Part shown: positions 41,753-52,191 of the stretch, piece after piece
Position numbering within the stretch: position 1 is the stretch's first letter
Layout: each line of letters opens with the position of its first letter
The notes under the pieces: model-generated
What the model was told of the DNA's origin: nothing
The model's database searches: none
What the model saw: the letters and a program-made list of their open reading frames with translations, nothing else
Source: Streptomyces sp. Ag109_O5-10
Lineage (GTDB): Bacteria > Actinomycetota > Actinomycetes > Streptomycetales > Streptomycetaceae
Assembly: GCF_900105755.1 (NCBI RefSeq)
Contig: NZ_FNTQ01000001.1
Span: 4,154,001 to 4,218,000, forward strand
DNA length: 64,000 bases
Direction of reading: 5' to 3'
Program-made: the position numbers and the translations under genes

Positions 41753-41910
41753 CCCGAAGCCGGAGCCGGGGACGCCCGAAATCGGACCTCGGACGCCCGA
41801 AGCCGGAGCCGGGGACGCCCGAAATCGGACCCTGGACGCCCGAAGCAAGACCCCGGACGCCCAGCCGGAGCCGAGGACGCCCGGACGGAGCCGGGGACGT
41901 CCGGCCCAGT
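41753..41910. repeat. 43-bp degenerate tandem repeats between topA and tmk
   Basis: CCCGAAGCCGGAGCCGGGGA begins at 41753 and recurs at 41796 (period 43), each followed by CGCCCGAAATCGGACC. Shorter GGACGCCCGAAG-type sub-units continue to about 41910. This fills half of the 338-nt gap between the two genes. No hairpin terminator stands out within it. Confidence 0.75.
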
Positions 41911-41950
41911 CCTCCGCGGAGAAGGCGCCCGCCCGGCAGACGAGCCGGGC

Positions 41951-44785
<2,835 letters not shown>

Positions 44786-45040
44786 CTTCGCTCTTCTCTC
44801 CGGTCGACGCTGGGGCCTCCCCAGGCCTTGCTCCCGGGGTCGTGGCACGGGCAGGGACGCCCGCTCACTTGGTGACGCTGCGGAGTGTGACGGTACATCC
44901 CGCCCCCGTGTCAAACGGGAAAAGCCCACAACGGCCACTCGAACGGTAACCCGACTACCGCCATTCCTGCCGCCCGGAGTCCCCGGTCGCCCGCCGGGCC
45001 CTGTCCGGAGCGTGATGCTCCGATTACCGGAGGGGACCCT

Positions 45041-45238
45041 TTACAGGCGGGTCAGGCAGTACGCGGCGAGGCCCAGCGCGATCACCGCGGCGAGGCTCGC
45101 GAGGGTCGCCGATGCGACCTGACTCACACCCTGGGCGACGGGTTCGCCACGCCGGAGCCGGACGCCGGTCCACACCAGCAGCGCTCCTCCGAACAGGGCG
45201 AACACCGCCCCCGCGAAGATCGCCGGTGCGCTCTCCAT
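45041..45238 (-). CDS. Small two-helix membrane protein
   Basis: 65 residues from ATG 45238, MESAPAIFAGAVFALFGGAL. Two predicted membrane helices (AIFAGAVFALFGGALLVWTG and ASLAAVIALGLAAYCLTRL) are joined by a short basic loop, RRGEPVAQG. No named family recognised; a small protein occupies this position upstream of topA in related genomes. The 254-nt gap to topA contains a weak CGGAGC/GCTCCG hairpin (45006-45022) but no other signal I can name. Confidence 0.65.
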   Translation of the reverse strand: MESAPAIFAGAVFALFGGALLVWTGVRLRRGEPVAQGVSQVASATLASLAAVIALGLAAYCLTRL

Positions 45239-45565
45239 GACCCACGCCCCCCTTCCCTGCCGCCCGTCACTGCCCAGCGCCCGGAGACTGGCACGTACGG
45301 GCGGCGGGCGGGAGACCGAGGGGCGAAGTCGGGGTGAACGGGCGGCCGGAACGCCATCGAACATCAGATCGGCGGACGAAGGGCGAACAGGCAGCGGACC
45401 GCCGATGGACCGTCAGTGGACCGCCGCTGGAAGGCCGGGCGAACGTTCCGGCCAGATTTTTCCGGCCTTTTTTTCTCCGGTGTCTTCTCCGGCGTGTCCC
45501 GCAGGCCCGCCCACGGGTCGTCCCCGGCCCGCCCCGCTCGGTGGCCGGGCGCGTCTTCCGGTCCG
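45239..45565. other. Gap with no recognisable gene
   Basis: No convincing frame. A T7 run follows a TTCCGGCC direct repeat (45446-45476), but the stem it could form is only about 4 bp. GC-rich simple sequence fills the rest. Confidence 0.4.
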
Positions 45566-47095
45566 TCAGACGGCCGGATCCAGGAACCCCTGCTCCACCA
45601 GCAGCCGAATCTGCGCGGGCGTGCGATCGCGCAGCAATACCGGGTCCTCGCCGGTCAGTTGCGCGATGGCGTCGAGAATCCGCCCGGCGCTCAGCGTGCC
45701 GTCGCACACCCCGGCGAACCCGGCGCCCACCGTGTCCACCTTGGTCGCGCGGCGCATCCCGCGGTGCTGGCGCAGCACCACGTGCTCCGGGTCCTCGGCG
45801 CCGGGCAGCCCGACCTGCTCCTGGACCACCTCGACGGCGAGCCTGAAGTGGCTCTCCAGAAGATCCGCGTCGTCGTGGTCACGGAGGTAGTCGAGGCGGT
45901 CGAAGTGCGCGCGGATCGTCTCGCCGAGCGGCTGTTCGATCGGATGCGGCCACTCCTCGACGGTGACCGAGGGCACGGCGGCGCCCGTCCTGCGCAGCGT
46001 GATCCAGCCGAATCCCACCCCCTTCACCTTCCGCGCCTCGAACTCGTCGAGCCACGCGTCGTACCGCGCCTGGTACTCCGCCGGGTCCCCGCGGTGGTCG
46101 CCCGAGTCCCTGAGCCACAGCTCGGCGTACTGGTTGACGTCCTGCACCTCGCGCTGCACGATCCACGCGTCGCAGTCGCGCGGCACCCACGACCTGACCC
46201 TGTCCTGCCAGTCCTCCCCCGCGACGTGCTGCCAGTTGGCGAGGAACTGCGCGAACCCGCCCTCGTTCAGCCGCTCCCCGGCCTGTTGAACGAGCGAGCG
46301 GCACAGATCGTCCCCGCTCATCCCGCCGTCCCGGTAGGTCAGCCGGGCGCCGGGAGAGATCACGAACGGCGGGTTGGAGACGATCAGATCGAACGTCTCC
46401 CCTTCCTTGACCGGCTCGAAGAGCGAGCCCTCGCGCAGGTCGGCCGCCGGTGCGCCGGAGAGCGCCAGCGTGAGCGCCGTGATGTGCAGCGCGCGCGGGT
46501 TGACGTCGGTCGCCGTCACCCGGGTGGCGTGCTGGGCCGCGTGCAATGCCTGGATCCCGGAGCCGGTGCCGAGGTCGAGGGCGGCGGCGACGGGCGTGCG
46601 GACGGTGATGCCGGCGAGGGTCGTGGACGCGCCGCCGACCCCGAGGACGACTTCTTCGTGCCCCCGGCCGATGCCGCCCGCGCCGCCGACGGCACATCCG
46701 AGGTCGGAGACGATGAACCAGTCCTCGCCGTCGGGCCCGCCGTACGGCCGTACGTCCACGGTGGCCGCGACCTCGTCGCCGCCCGCGCGGGTCAGCCAGC
46801 CGCTGTCCAGGAGGTCGTCGACGGGCAGGGCGCCGGCCACGCGCGCGTGCGGCACGGGCTGCTGGAGGAGGAACAGCCGGACGAGCGTCTCCAGGGGCGT
46901 GTCCCCGCGGGTCGCGCGCAGCGCGGGCACCGTCTCGCTGCGGGCCAGCGCCGCGTAGGCGGGCGCGCCGAGCAGGTCGAGCAGGCCGTCGGCGGTGAAG
47001 GAGGCGCCCAGCAGGGCGGTGCGCAGCCGGGCGGCGACGTCGGGGCGGTCGGAGGCGGGCAGGGTGGCGAGGCCGGAGTCAGTCACGCCCTCCAT
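45566..47095 (-). CDS. SAM-dependent methyltransferase (HemK-like NPPF type)
   Basis: A 509-residue protein, MEGVTDSGLATLPASDRPDV. An N-terminal helical domain (1-150) precedes a class I methyltransferase: VAAALDLGTGSGIQALHAAQ (SAM loop), TATDVNPRALHITALTL, and FDLIVSNPPFVISPG with the NPPF motif of amide/amine N-methyltransferases. The C-terminal 200 residues contain a winged-helix-like extension (LSAGRILDAIAQLTGEDPVL). The target is unknown; ribosomal or release-factor glutamine is typical for NPPY/F relatives. Confidence 0.85.
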   Translation of the reverse strand: MEGVTDSGLATLPASDRPDVAARLRTALLGASFTADGLLDLLGAPAYAALARSETVPALRATRGDTPLETLVRLFLLQQPVPHARVAGALPVDDLLDSGWLTRAGGDEVAATVDVRPYGGPDGEDWFIVSDLGCAVGGAGGIGRGHEEVVLGVGGASTTLAGITVRTPVAAALDLGTGSGIQALHAAQHATRVTATDVNPRALHITALTLALSGAPAADLREGSLFEPVKEGETFDLIVSNPPFVISPGARLTYRDGGMSGDDLCRSLVQQAGERLNEGGFAQFLANWQHVAGEDWQDRVRSWVPRDCDAWIVQREVQDVNQYAELWLRDSGDHRGDPAEYQARYDAWLDEFEARKVKGVGFGWITLRRTGAAVPSVTVEEWPHPIEQPLGETIRAHFDRLDYLRDHDDADLLESHFRLAVEVVQEQVGLPGAEDPEHVVLRQHRGMRRATKVDTVGAGFAGVCDGTLSAGRILDAIAQLTGEDPVLLRDRTPAQIRLLVEQGFLDPAV

Positions 47096-47239
47096 TGTGG
47101 CCCGCGGCCAGGCCCGGCCACGGGCTCAGCACACGGTCGCGGACCGCGGAACTCGCCAGGCGCACGGACCCGGCCCCGGCGCCCCGGCACCCGCCCCGAC
47201 ACCGGCCCGGGCCCCGGCCTCCGAGGTTCTGCCCCCGCC

Positions 47240-47878
47240 TCAGCCCGCGGTCGACGACGTCGAGGTCGAAGCCGGGGACGACGCCGGACCCGACGCACCG
47301 GTCGACGTCGTCGAGGAGACCTTCTTGCAGCTGGCCTGCTCGGCGATCGCGTCCTTGACCTCGCCCTGCTCCAGGGCGTTCAGCGCCGCGGTGCCGCTCT
47401 TGCTCTGCGTCTCCAGCTGCGTCGTCTGGGAGGCGACGTCCTGCAGACCGGTGGCGAACTTCGCCTGGTTCTTGGTGTCGAGCGCGTCGACCTTCTTCTT
47501 CAGGTCGGCGTAGGACGCGGAGAGGCTGTTGAGGGTCGTGACGACGTTCTGCTGGCGCTTGGCGCCGTCTTCCACCCCGGGGGGCGCGCCGGCGCTGCTG
47601 ATGGCCGCGGCGAGCGCCTTGTAGCCGTCGGACATGTCCTGGAAGGCCTGGGAGTCGGTCTTCTGGATGGTCGCGGCCGAACTCGTGGTGTCCGAGGCCG
47701 TAGTGGAGATCGCCTCGTTCGCCGCCTTGATCTTCGCGTCCTGCGCCGGCACCGCGTCGCACACGGTCTTGGCCCAGGCGATCAGCTTCGGGTCGGTGCC
47801 CTTGTTGCTGCTGCACCCGGACAGCGCCACTACCAGTACCGCACCGCCGGACAGTGCGGCCGCGAGCTTCTTGTTCAC
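47240..47878 (-). CDS. Small secreted lipoprotein
   Basis: 212 residues from GTG 47878 (VNKKLAAALSGGAVLVVALS, then GCSS), with GAAGGGA 8 nt upstream. The lipobox is VALSGCSS. The mature protein is mostly helical and hydrophilic (ANEAISTTASDTTSSAATIQ, LNSLSASYADLKKKVDALDT), with two Cys and a Ser/Thr-rich tail. It probably forms coiled helices on the outer face of the membrane. Function unknown; conserved beside hppA. Confidence 0.75.
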   Translation of the reverse strand: MNKKLAAALSGGAVLVVALSGCSSNKGTDPKLIAWAKTVCDAVPAQDAKIKAANEAISTTASDTTSSAATIQKTDSQAFQDMSDGYKALAAAISSAGAPPGVEDGAKRQQNVVTTLNSLSASYADLKKKVDALDTKNQAKFATGLQDVASQTTQLETQSKSGTAALNALEQGEVKDAIAEQASCKKVSSTTSTGASGPASSPASTSTSSTAG

Positions 47879-48035
47879 CGGATCGGTCCCTTCCATGGCT
47901 CTCGGCCCCCGGAATCTACACGGCGGACGGACAGCACCCTCATGGAAGCACACAGTAAATAAGCTTTTGGGTGTGTTTGCGTCAGGGAGAGAAGGCTCAC
48001 GACGAGACGACGCGCACATGCCGGTCCCGAGCGCG

Positions 48036-48115
48036 CTCCGGCGCACGCCGACACCCTCCAGGACGCGCCGACACCCTCCGGCGCACGCTGACAGCCTCCA
48101 GCCGGCACGCGCCAC
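48036..48115. repeat. 20-bp tandem repeats upstream of the lipoprotein gene
   Basis: Four 20-bp units start at 48036, 48056, 48076 and 48096 (first: CTCCGGCGCACGCCGACACC); the first three are close copies, the fourth diverged. They lie 160-240 bp before the lipoprotein start, past an AT-rich stretch (47945-47975) that probably contains its promoter. No gene is evident in 47879-48254. Confidence 0.7.
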
Positions 48116-48254
48116 ACGCCGCACGTTCCGGCGCGCGACGGGCCGCAGGCGCCCCGGCGTACGAAACGGGCGGACGGCGTGTCAGCACACACCGCCCGCC
48201 CGCTCGTTGACCGGCCCCCTCTCGCGAGGGCGCCGGCGGGCGTCGTAAGACCGC

Positions 48255-50666
48255 CTACGAAACCACCGCGGGGTCGGCCGACTTGGCCACCCGTTCGGCA
48301 CTGTCCTCGTCGTCTCCGACGGCGATGCCACGCCGCTTGGAGACGTAGACCGCGCCGACGATCACGATCAGAGCGAGAACCGCGATCAGGATCCGGATGC
48401 CGATGCTCCTGTCATGTCCGTAGGAGAACTTGATCACCGCGGGCGCGATGAGCAGGGAGACCAGGTTCATGACCTTGAGCAGCGGGTTGATCGCGGGCCC
48501 TGCGGTGTCCTTGAAGGGGTCGCCGACCGTGTCGCCGATGACCGTGGCGGCGTGGGCCTCGCTGCCCTTGCCGCCGTGGTGGCCGTCCTCGACGAGTTTC
48601 TTGGCGTTGTCCCAGGCACCGCCGGAGTTGGCCAGGAAGACGGCCATCAGGGTGCCCGCGCCGATCGCGCCCGCGAGGTAGGAACCGAGGGCGCCGACAC
48701 CGAGCGTGAACCCGATGAAGATGGGCGCCATCACGGCGAGCAGTCCCGGCGTGGCCAGCTCGCGCAGGGCGTCCTTGGTGCAGATGTCGACGACCTTGCC
48801 GTACTCGGGCTGCTCCGTGTAGTCCATGATCCCGGGGTGCTCGCGGAACTGCCGCCGCACCTCGAAGACCACCGAACCCGCCGACCGCGACACGGCGTTG
48901 ATGGCGAGTCCGGAGAACAGGAAGACGACCGCCGCGCCGGCGATGAGGCCGACGAGGTTGTTGGGCTGCGAGATGTCCATGGACAGGGTCAACGGGGAGC
49001 CCGCACCGCTGAGTTTCGCGCCCACGTCCTGCACGTTCGTGGTGATCGCGTCCCGGTACGACCCGAAGAGCGCCGACGCCGCGAGGACTGCGGTGGCGAT
49101 GGCGATGCCCTTGGTGATGGCCTTGGTGGTGTTGCCGACGGCGTCCAGGTTGGTGAGCACCTGCGCGCCCGCGCCCTCGACGTCGCCGGACATCTCCGCG
49201 ATGCCCTGGGCGTTGTCGGAGACCGGCCCGAAGGTGTCCATGGCGACGATCACACCGACCGTGGTGAGCAGGCCGGTGCCGGCCAGCGCCACCGCGAACA
49301 GCGCGAGCATGATCGACGTGCCGCCGAGCAGGAACGCGCCGTAGACACCGAGGCCGATCAGCAGGGCGGTGTAGACGGCCGATTCGAGGCCGACCGAGAT
49401 GCCGGCGAGGACCACGGTGGCCGGGCCGGTCAGCGAGGTCTTGCCGATGTCCATGACCGGACGCCGGTTGGTCTCGGTGAAGTAGCCGGTCAGCTGCTGG
49501 ATGACGGCCGCCAGCAGGATGCCGATGGCGACCGCGACGAGCGCGAGGATCCGTGGGTCGCCGTCGTTGGCCCGGATGGCCGCGTCACCGATGCCGTCCA
49601 GGTCGGAGTACTTCCCCGGCAGGTACACGAAGACCGCGATCGCGACGAGCACGAGCGAGATCACCGCCGAGATGAAGAAGCCTCGGTTGATGGCGCTCAT
49701 GCCGCTGCGGTCGCTGGGGCGCGGCGCCACCGCGAAGATGCCGATCATCGCCGTGAGCACGCCGATGGCCGGCACCAGGAGCGGGAAGGCGAGTCCGGAG
49801 TCGCCGAAGGCCGCCTTGCCGAGGATCAGCGCGGCGACCAGGGTCACGGCGTACGACTCGAAGAGGTCGGCCGCCATGCCCGCGCAGTCGCCGACGTTGT
49901 CGCCCACGTTGTCGGCGATGGTCGCGGCATTGCGCGGGTCGTCCTCCGGAATGCCCTGTTCGACCTTGCCGACCAGGTCGGCGCCGACGTCGGCGGCCTT
50001 GGTGAAGATGCCGCCGCCGACACGCATGAACATGGCGATCAGGGCGGCACCGAGACCGAAGCCTTCGAGCACCTTCGGCGCGTCGGCCGCGTACACCAGC
50101 ACCACACAGGAGGCGCCGAGCAGGCCGAGCCCCACCGTGAACATGCCGACGACGCCGCCCGTGCGGAAAGCGATCTTCATGGCCTTGTGCGAGACGGCGG
50201 TGAGATCCTTTTCCGGTTCGCCTTCCGCCGGCGTGGCTTCACGGGCCGCCGCGGCGACGCGCACATTGCTGCGTACGGCGAGCCACATGCCGATATAACC
50301 GGTGGTCGCCGAGAACGCCGCACCGATCAGGAAGAAGATCGACCGGCCGGCGCGCTGATTCCAGTCGTCCGCGGGCAGCAGCAGGAGCAGGAAGAACACC
50401 ACGACGGCGAATACGCCGAGGGTGCGCAACTGCCGGCCCAGATAGGCGTTGGCGCCTTCCTGGACCGCCGCCGCGATCTTCTTCATGCTGTCGGTGCCCT
50501 CGCCCGCCGCGAGCACCTGGCGGACCAGGATCCAGGCGACCACGAGCGCGGCCAGCGCCACGGCGGCGATGACCGCCACCAGGACCCGGTTGTCGTCGGT
50601 CAGGACTGCCGCTGCGAAGGTTGTGGGGTGATGGCCCAACTGATGAGGGGTAGAAAGCCCCGCCAT
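48255..50666 (-). CDS. hppA: Proton-pumping membrane pyrophosphatase
   Basis: An 803-residue, roughly 16-helix integral membrane protein with AGGAGGA before ATG 50666. The active site is GGGIFTKAADVGADLVGKVE, then DDPRNAATIADNVGDNVGDC; the second acidic cluster is DTVGDPFKDTAGPAINPLLK. GNTTKAITKG carries the Lys that replaces Ala in potassium-independent H+-PPases, so this is the K+-insensitive type. It hydrolyses pyrophosphate and pumps protons outward. The 288-nt region upstream is AT-rich and presumably the promoter. Confidence 0.96.
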   Translation of the reverse strand: MAGLSTPHQLGHHPTTFAAAVLTDDNRVLVAVIAAVALAALVVAWILVRQVLAAGEGTDSMKKIAAAVQEGANAYLGRQLRTLGVFAVVVFFLLLLLPADDWNQRAGRSIFFLIGAAFSATTGYIGMWLAVRSNVRVAAAAREATPAEGEPEKDLTAVSHKAMKIAFRTGGVVGMFTVGLGLLGASCVVLVYAADAPKVLEGFGLGAALIAMFMRVGGGIFTKAADVGADLVGKVEQGIPEDDPRNAATIADNVGDNVGDCAGMAADLFESYAVTLVAALILGKAAFGDSGLAFPLLVPAIGVLTAMIGIFAVAPRPSDRSGMSAINRGFFISAVISLVLVAIAVFVYLPGKYSDLDGIGDAAIRANDGDPRILALVAVAIGILLAAVIQQLTGYFTETNRRPVMDIGKTSLTGPATVVLAGISVGLESAVYTALLIGLGVYGAFLLGGTSIMLALFAVALAGTGLLTTVGVIVAMDTFGPVSDNAQGIAEMSGDVEGAGAQVLTNLDAVGNTTKAITKGIAIATAVLAASALFGSYRDAITTNVQDVGAKLSGAGSPLTLSMDISQPNNLVGLIAGAAVVFLFSGLAINAVSRSAGSVVFEVRRQFREHPGIMDYTEQPEYGKVVDICTKDALRELATPGLLAVMAPIFIGFTLGVGALGSYLAGAIGAGTLMAVFLANSGGAWDNAKKLVEDGHHGGKGSEAHAATVIGDTVGDPFKDTAGPAINPLLKVMNLVSLLIAPAVIKFSYGHDRSIGIRILIAVLALIVIVGAVYVSKRRGIAVGDDEDSAERVAKSADPAVVS

Positions 50667-50954
50667 TCGTCCTCCTTGACGCTTGGACTGAGCTCAAGAT
50701 GTGGACGGATTCTAGGTACCCGGGAGTGATCTAAACAGGGGACGGTAAACGGAATTGGCCTTCTCGTGCTCTTCAGCAAATGATCGAGGTCACGCCAGGG
50801 GACCCGAAAGCGGTAATGCCCTAAAAGCATTGACGACGGCCGATTACTTGATCAAATCATCGCCCGGCTGATCGTGAATGAATTCACTAAACATATCGCA
50901 CGAGATCACTTTACGACCGGTCACAGGTGACACGGGTGCGGGGACCTGCGGACA
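50667..50954. other. AT-rich upstream region of hppA
   Basis: GC content drops markedly between about 50700 and 50920, the lowest in the core part of the window apart from the toxin region. No gene is present. It most likely holds the hppA promoter(s) reading left; I could not single out boxes. Confidence 0.5.
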
Positions 50955-50987
50955 TGCCGAAGGGCCCCACTCGGGGGCCCTTCGGCA
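50955..50987 (-). terminator. Terminator after the bldG partner gene
   Basis: A perfect 14-bp stem, TGCCGAAGGGCCCC (50955-50968) with 50974-50987, and a 5-nt loop. It lies 17 nt beyond the stop of the anti-sigma-type gene. Confidence 0.88.
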
Positions 50988-51004
50988 CACAGCTGGGGTG
51001 GCTC

Positions 51005-51439
51005 TCAGGTGAGCGCGACTCCGGGCGGGGTCGTCGGCCAGGTCATGCGGATCAGCCCGCCGTGCTCCCCGGCCGTGACCTCCACGTCGTCCACGAGGCC
51101 GCTGATGACCGCGAGGCCCATCTCGTCCTCCTCGGTCTCCACGTCCGCGTCCGCCGCTCCACCGGAGGCCCGGTCGCCGGGGACGGAACGGGGTGCGTCG
51201 TCGCCGACCTCGATGGAGAACTGTTTCTCCTCTTCGATCAGCGCCACCCGCACCGGCTCGGTGATGCCGGCGGCCTGGTGCAGACCCACGGCACGGGAAC
51301 AGGCCTCACCGACGGCCAGCCGGACCTCGTCCAGGACGGCCTCGTCCACTCCGGCCCTGCGAGCCACCGCCGCCGCCACCAGTCGGGCGGTGCGGACGTG
51401 CTCGGGCAGCGCGCTGAAGCGGAGTTCAACGGTGGCCAT
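51005..51439 (-). CDS. Anti-sigma-factor-type ATP-binding protein (BldG partner)
   Basis: A 144-residue RsbW/SpoIIAB-like protein: MATVELRFSALPEHVRTARL, LDEVRLAVGEACSRAVGLH (N box), and EEDEMGLAVISGLVDDVEV (G2 region). An acidic insertion (GGAADADVETEEDE) stands where the ATP lid lies, so kinase activity is uncertain. It corresponds to the gene known downstream of bldG in S. coelicolor and probably binds BldG. It starts 248 nt after bldG with no terminator visible between, allowing co-transcription. Confidence 0.88.
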   Translation of the reverse strand: MATVELRFSALPEHVRTARLVAAAVARRAGVDEAVLDEVRLAVGEACSRAVGLHQAAGITEPVRVALIEEEKQFSIEVGDDAPRSVPGDRASGGAADADVETEEDEMGLAVISGLVDDVEVTAGEHGGLIRMTWPTTPPGVALT

Positions 51440-51687
51440 ACGTCCCCCTCGGAACTACGGGCGTGCGATGGGGGGCCGGGCCGCCGAAGAACCCGGAACC
51501 CCCCGATGAATTGCGTCCGCCTCGGGCACTGCGGCCCGTGGACGGCTGCCTGCACGGGCACGCGGGCCCGAACGGGCGGGGGTGACACGGGCGCCCCTGC
51601 GGCGCATGGCGCGCACGAGCCCGTGCCGAGGGCCGGCCGGACGGCACGGACCGATCGGCGGTCCGGGACACGTCGGCCGGCCCGGGG

Positions 51688-52029
51688 TCAGTCGGTGGCC
51701 GCCACCGCTTCCTCGACCGAGGTGTGGATCGGGAACACCTTGGTGAGGCCGGTGATACGGAAGATCTTCAGAATGCGCTCCTGGTTGCAGACCAGGCGCA
51801 GCGAGCCCTCATGGGCACGCACCCGCTTCAGGCCGCCGACCAGCACGCCGAGCCCGGTGGAGTCGAGGAAGTCCACGCCCTCCATGTCGACGACGAGGTG
51901 GAAATTCCCGTCGTTCACCAGCTCGACCAACTGCTCGCGCAGCTTGGGCGCGGTATATACGTCGATTTCGCCACCGACCTCGACGACCGTACGATCGCCG
52001 ACTGTACGAGTCGACAGGGACAGGTCCAC
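51688..52029 (-). CDS. bldG: Anti-anti-sigma factor BldG
   Basis: 113 residues, MDLSLSTRTVGDRTVVEVGG, a SpoIIAA/STAS-fold protein of exactly the BldG length. Ser57, the regulatory phosphorylation site, sits in VDFLDSTGLGVLVGGLKR. BldG controls aerial-hyphae formation and antibiotic production by binding anti-sigma factors. It is divergent from the helicase gene. Confidence 0.96.
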   Translation of the reverse strand: MDLSLSTRTVGDRTVVEVGGEIDVYTAPKLREQLVELVNDGNFHLVVDMEGVDFLDSTGLGVLVGGLKRVRAHEGSLRLVCNQERILKIFRITGLTKVFPIHTSVEEAVAATD

Positions 52030-52191
52030 GGATCCTCCAGCACCTTGCTATCGAGCGGTCGCCCCTCGGGACACCTCGGCTTGCGGCCCCCGGGACGGTT
52101 CGCCAGCCGCGATGGCATTCAATCACTTACGGCAGGCGTGCACGACGCCTTGGCCCCATTGTCCGTCACGCCAGTGACACACTCGGTCCCG

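Noticed and set aside
45446..45480. T-rich tract after TTCCGGCC repeats as an intrinsic terminator
   Set aside because: Stem of about 4 bp only, and both flanking genes are on the other strand.
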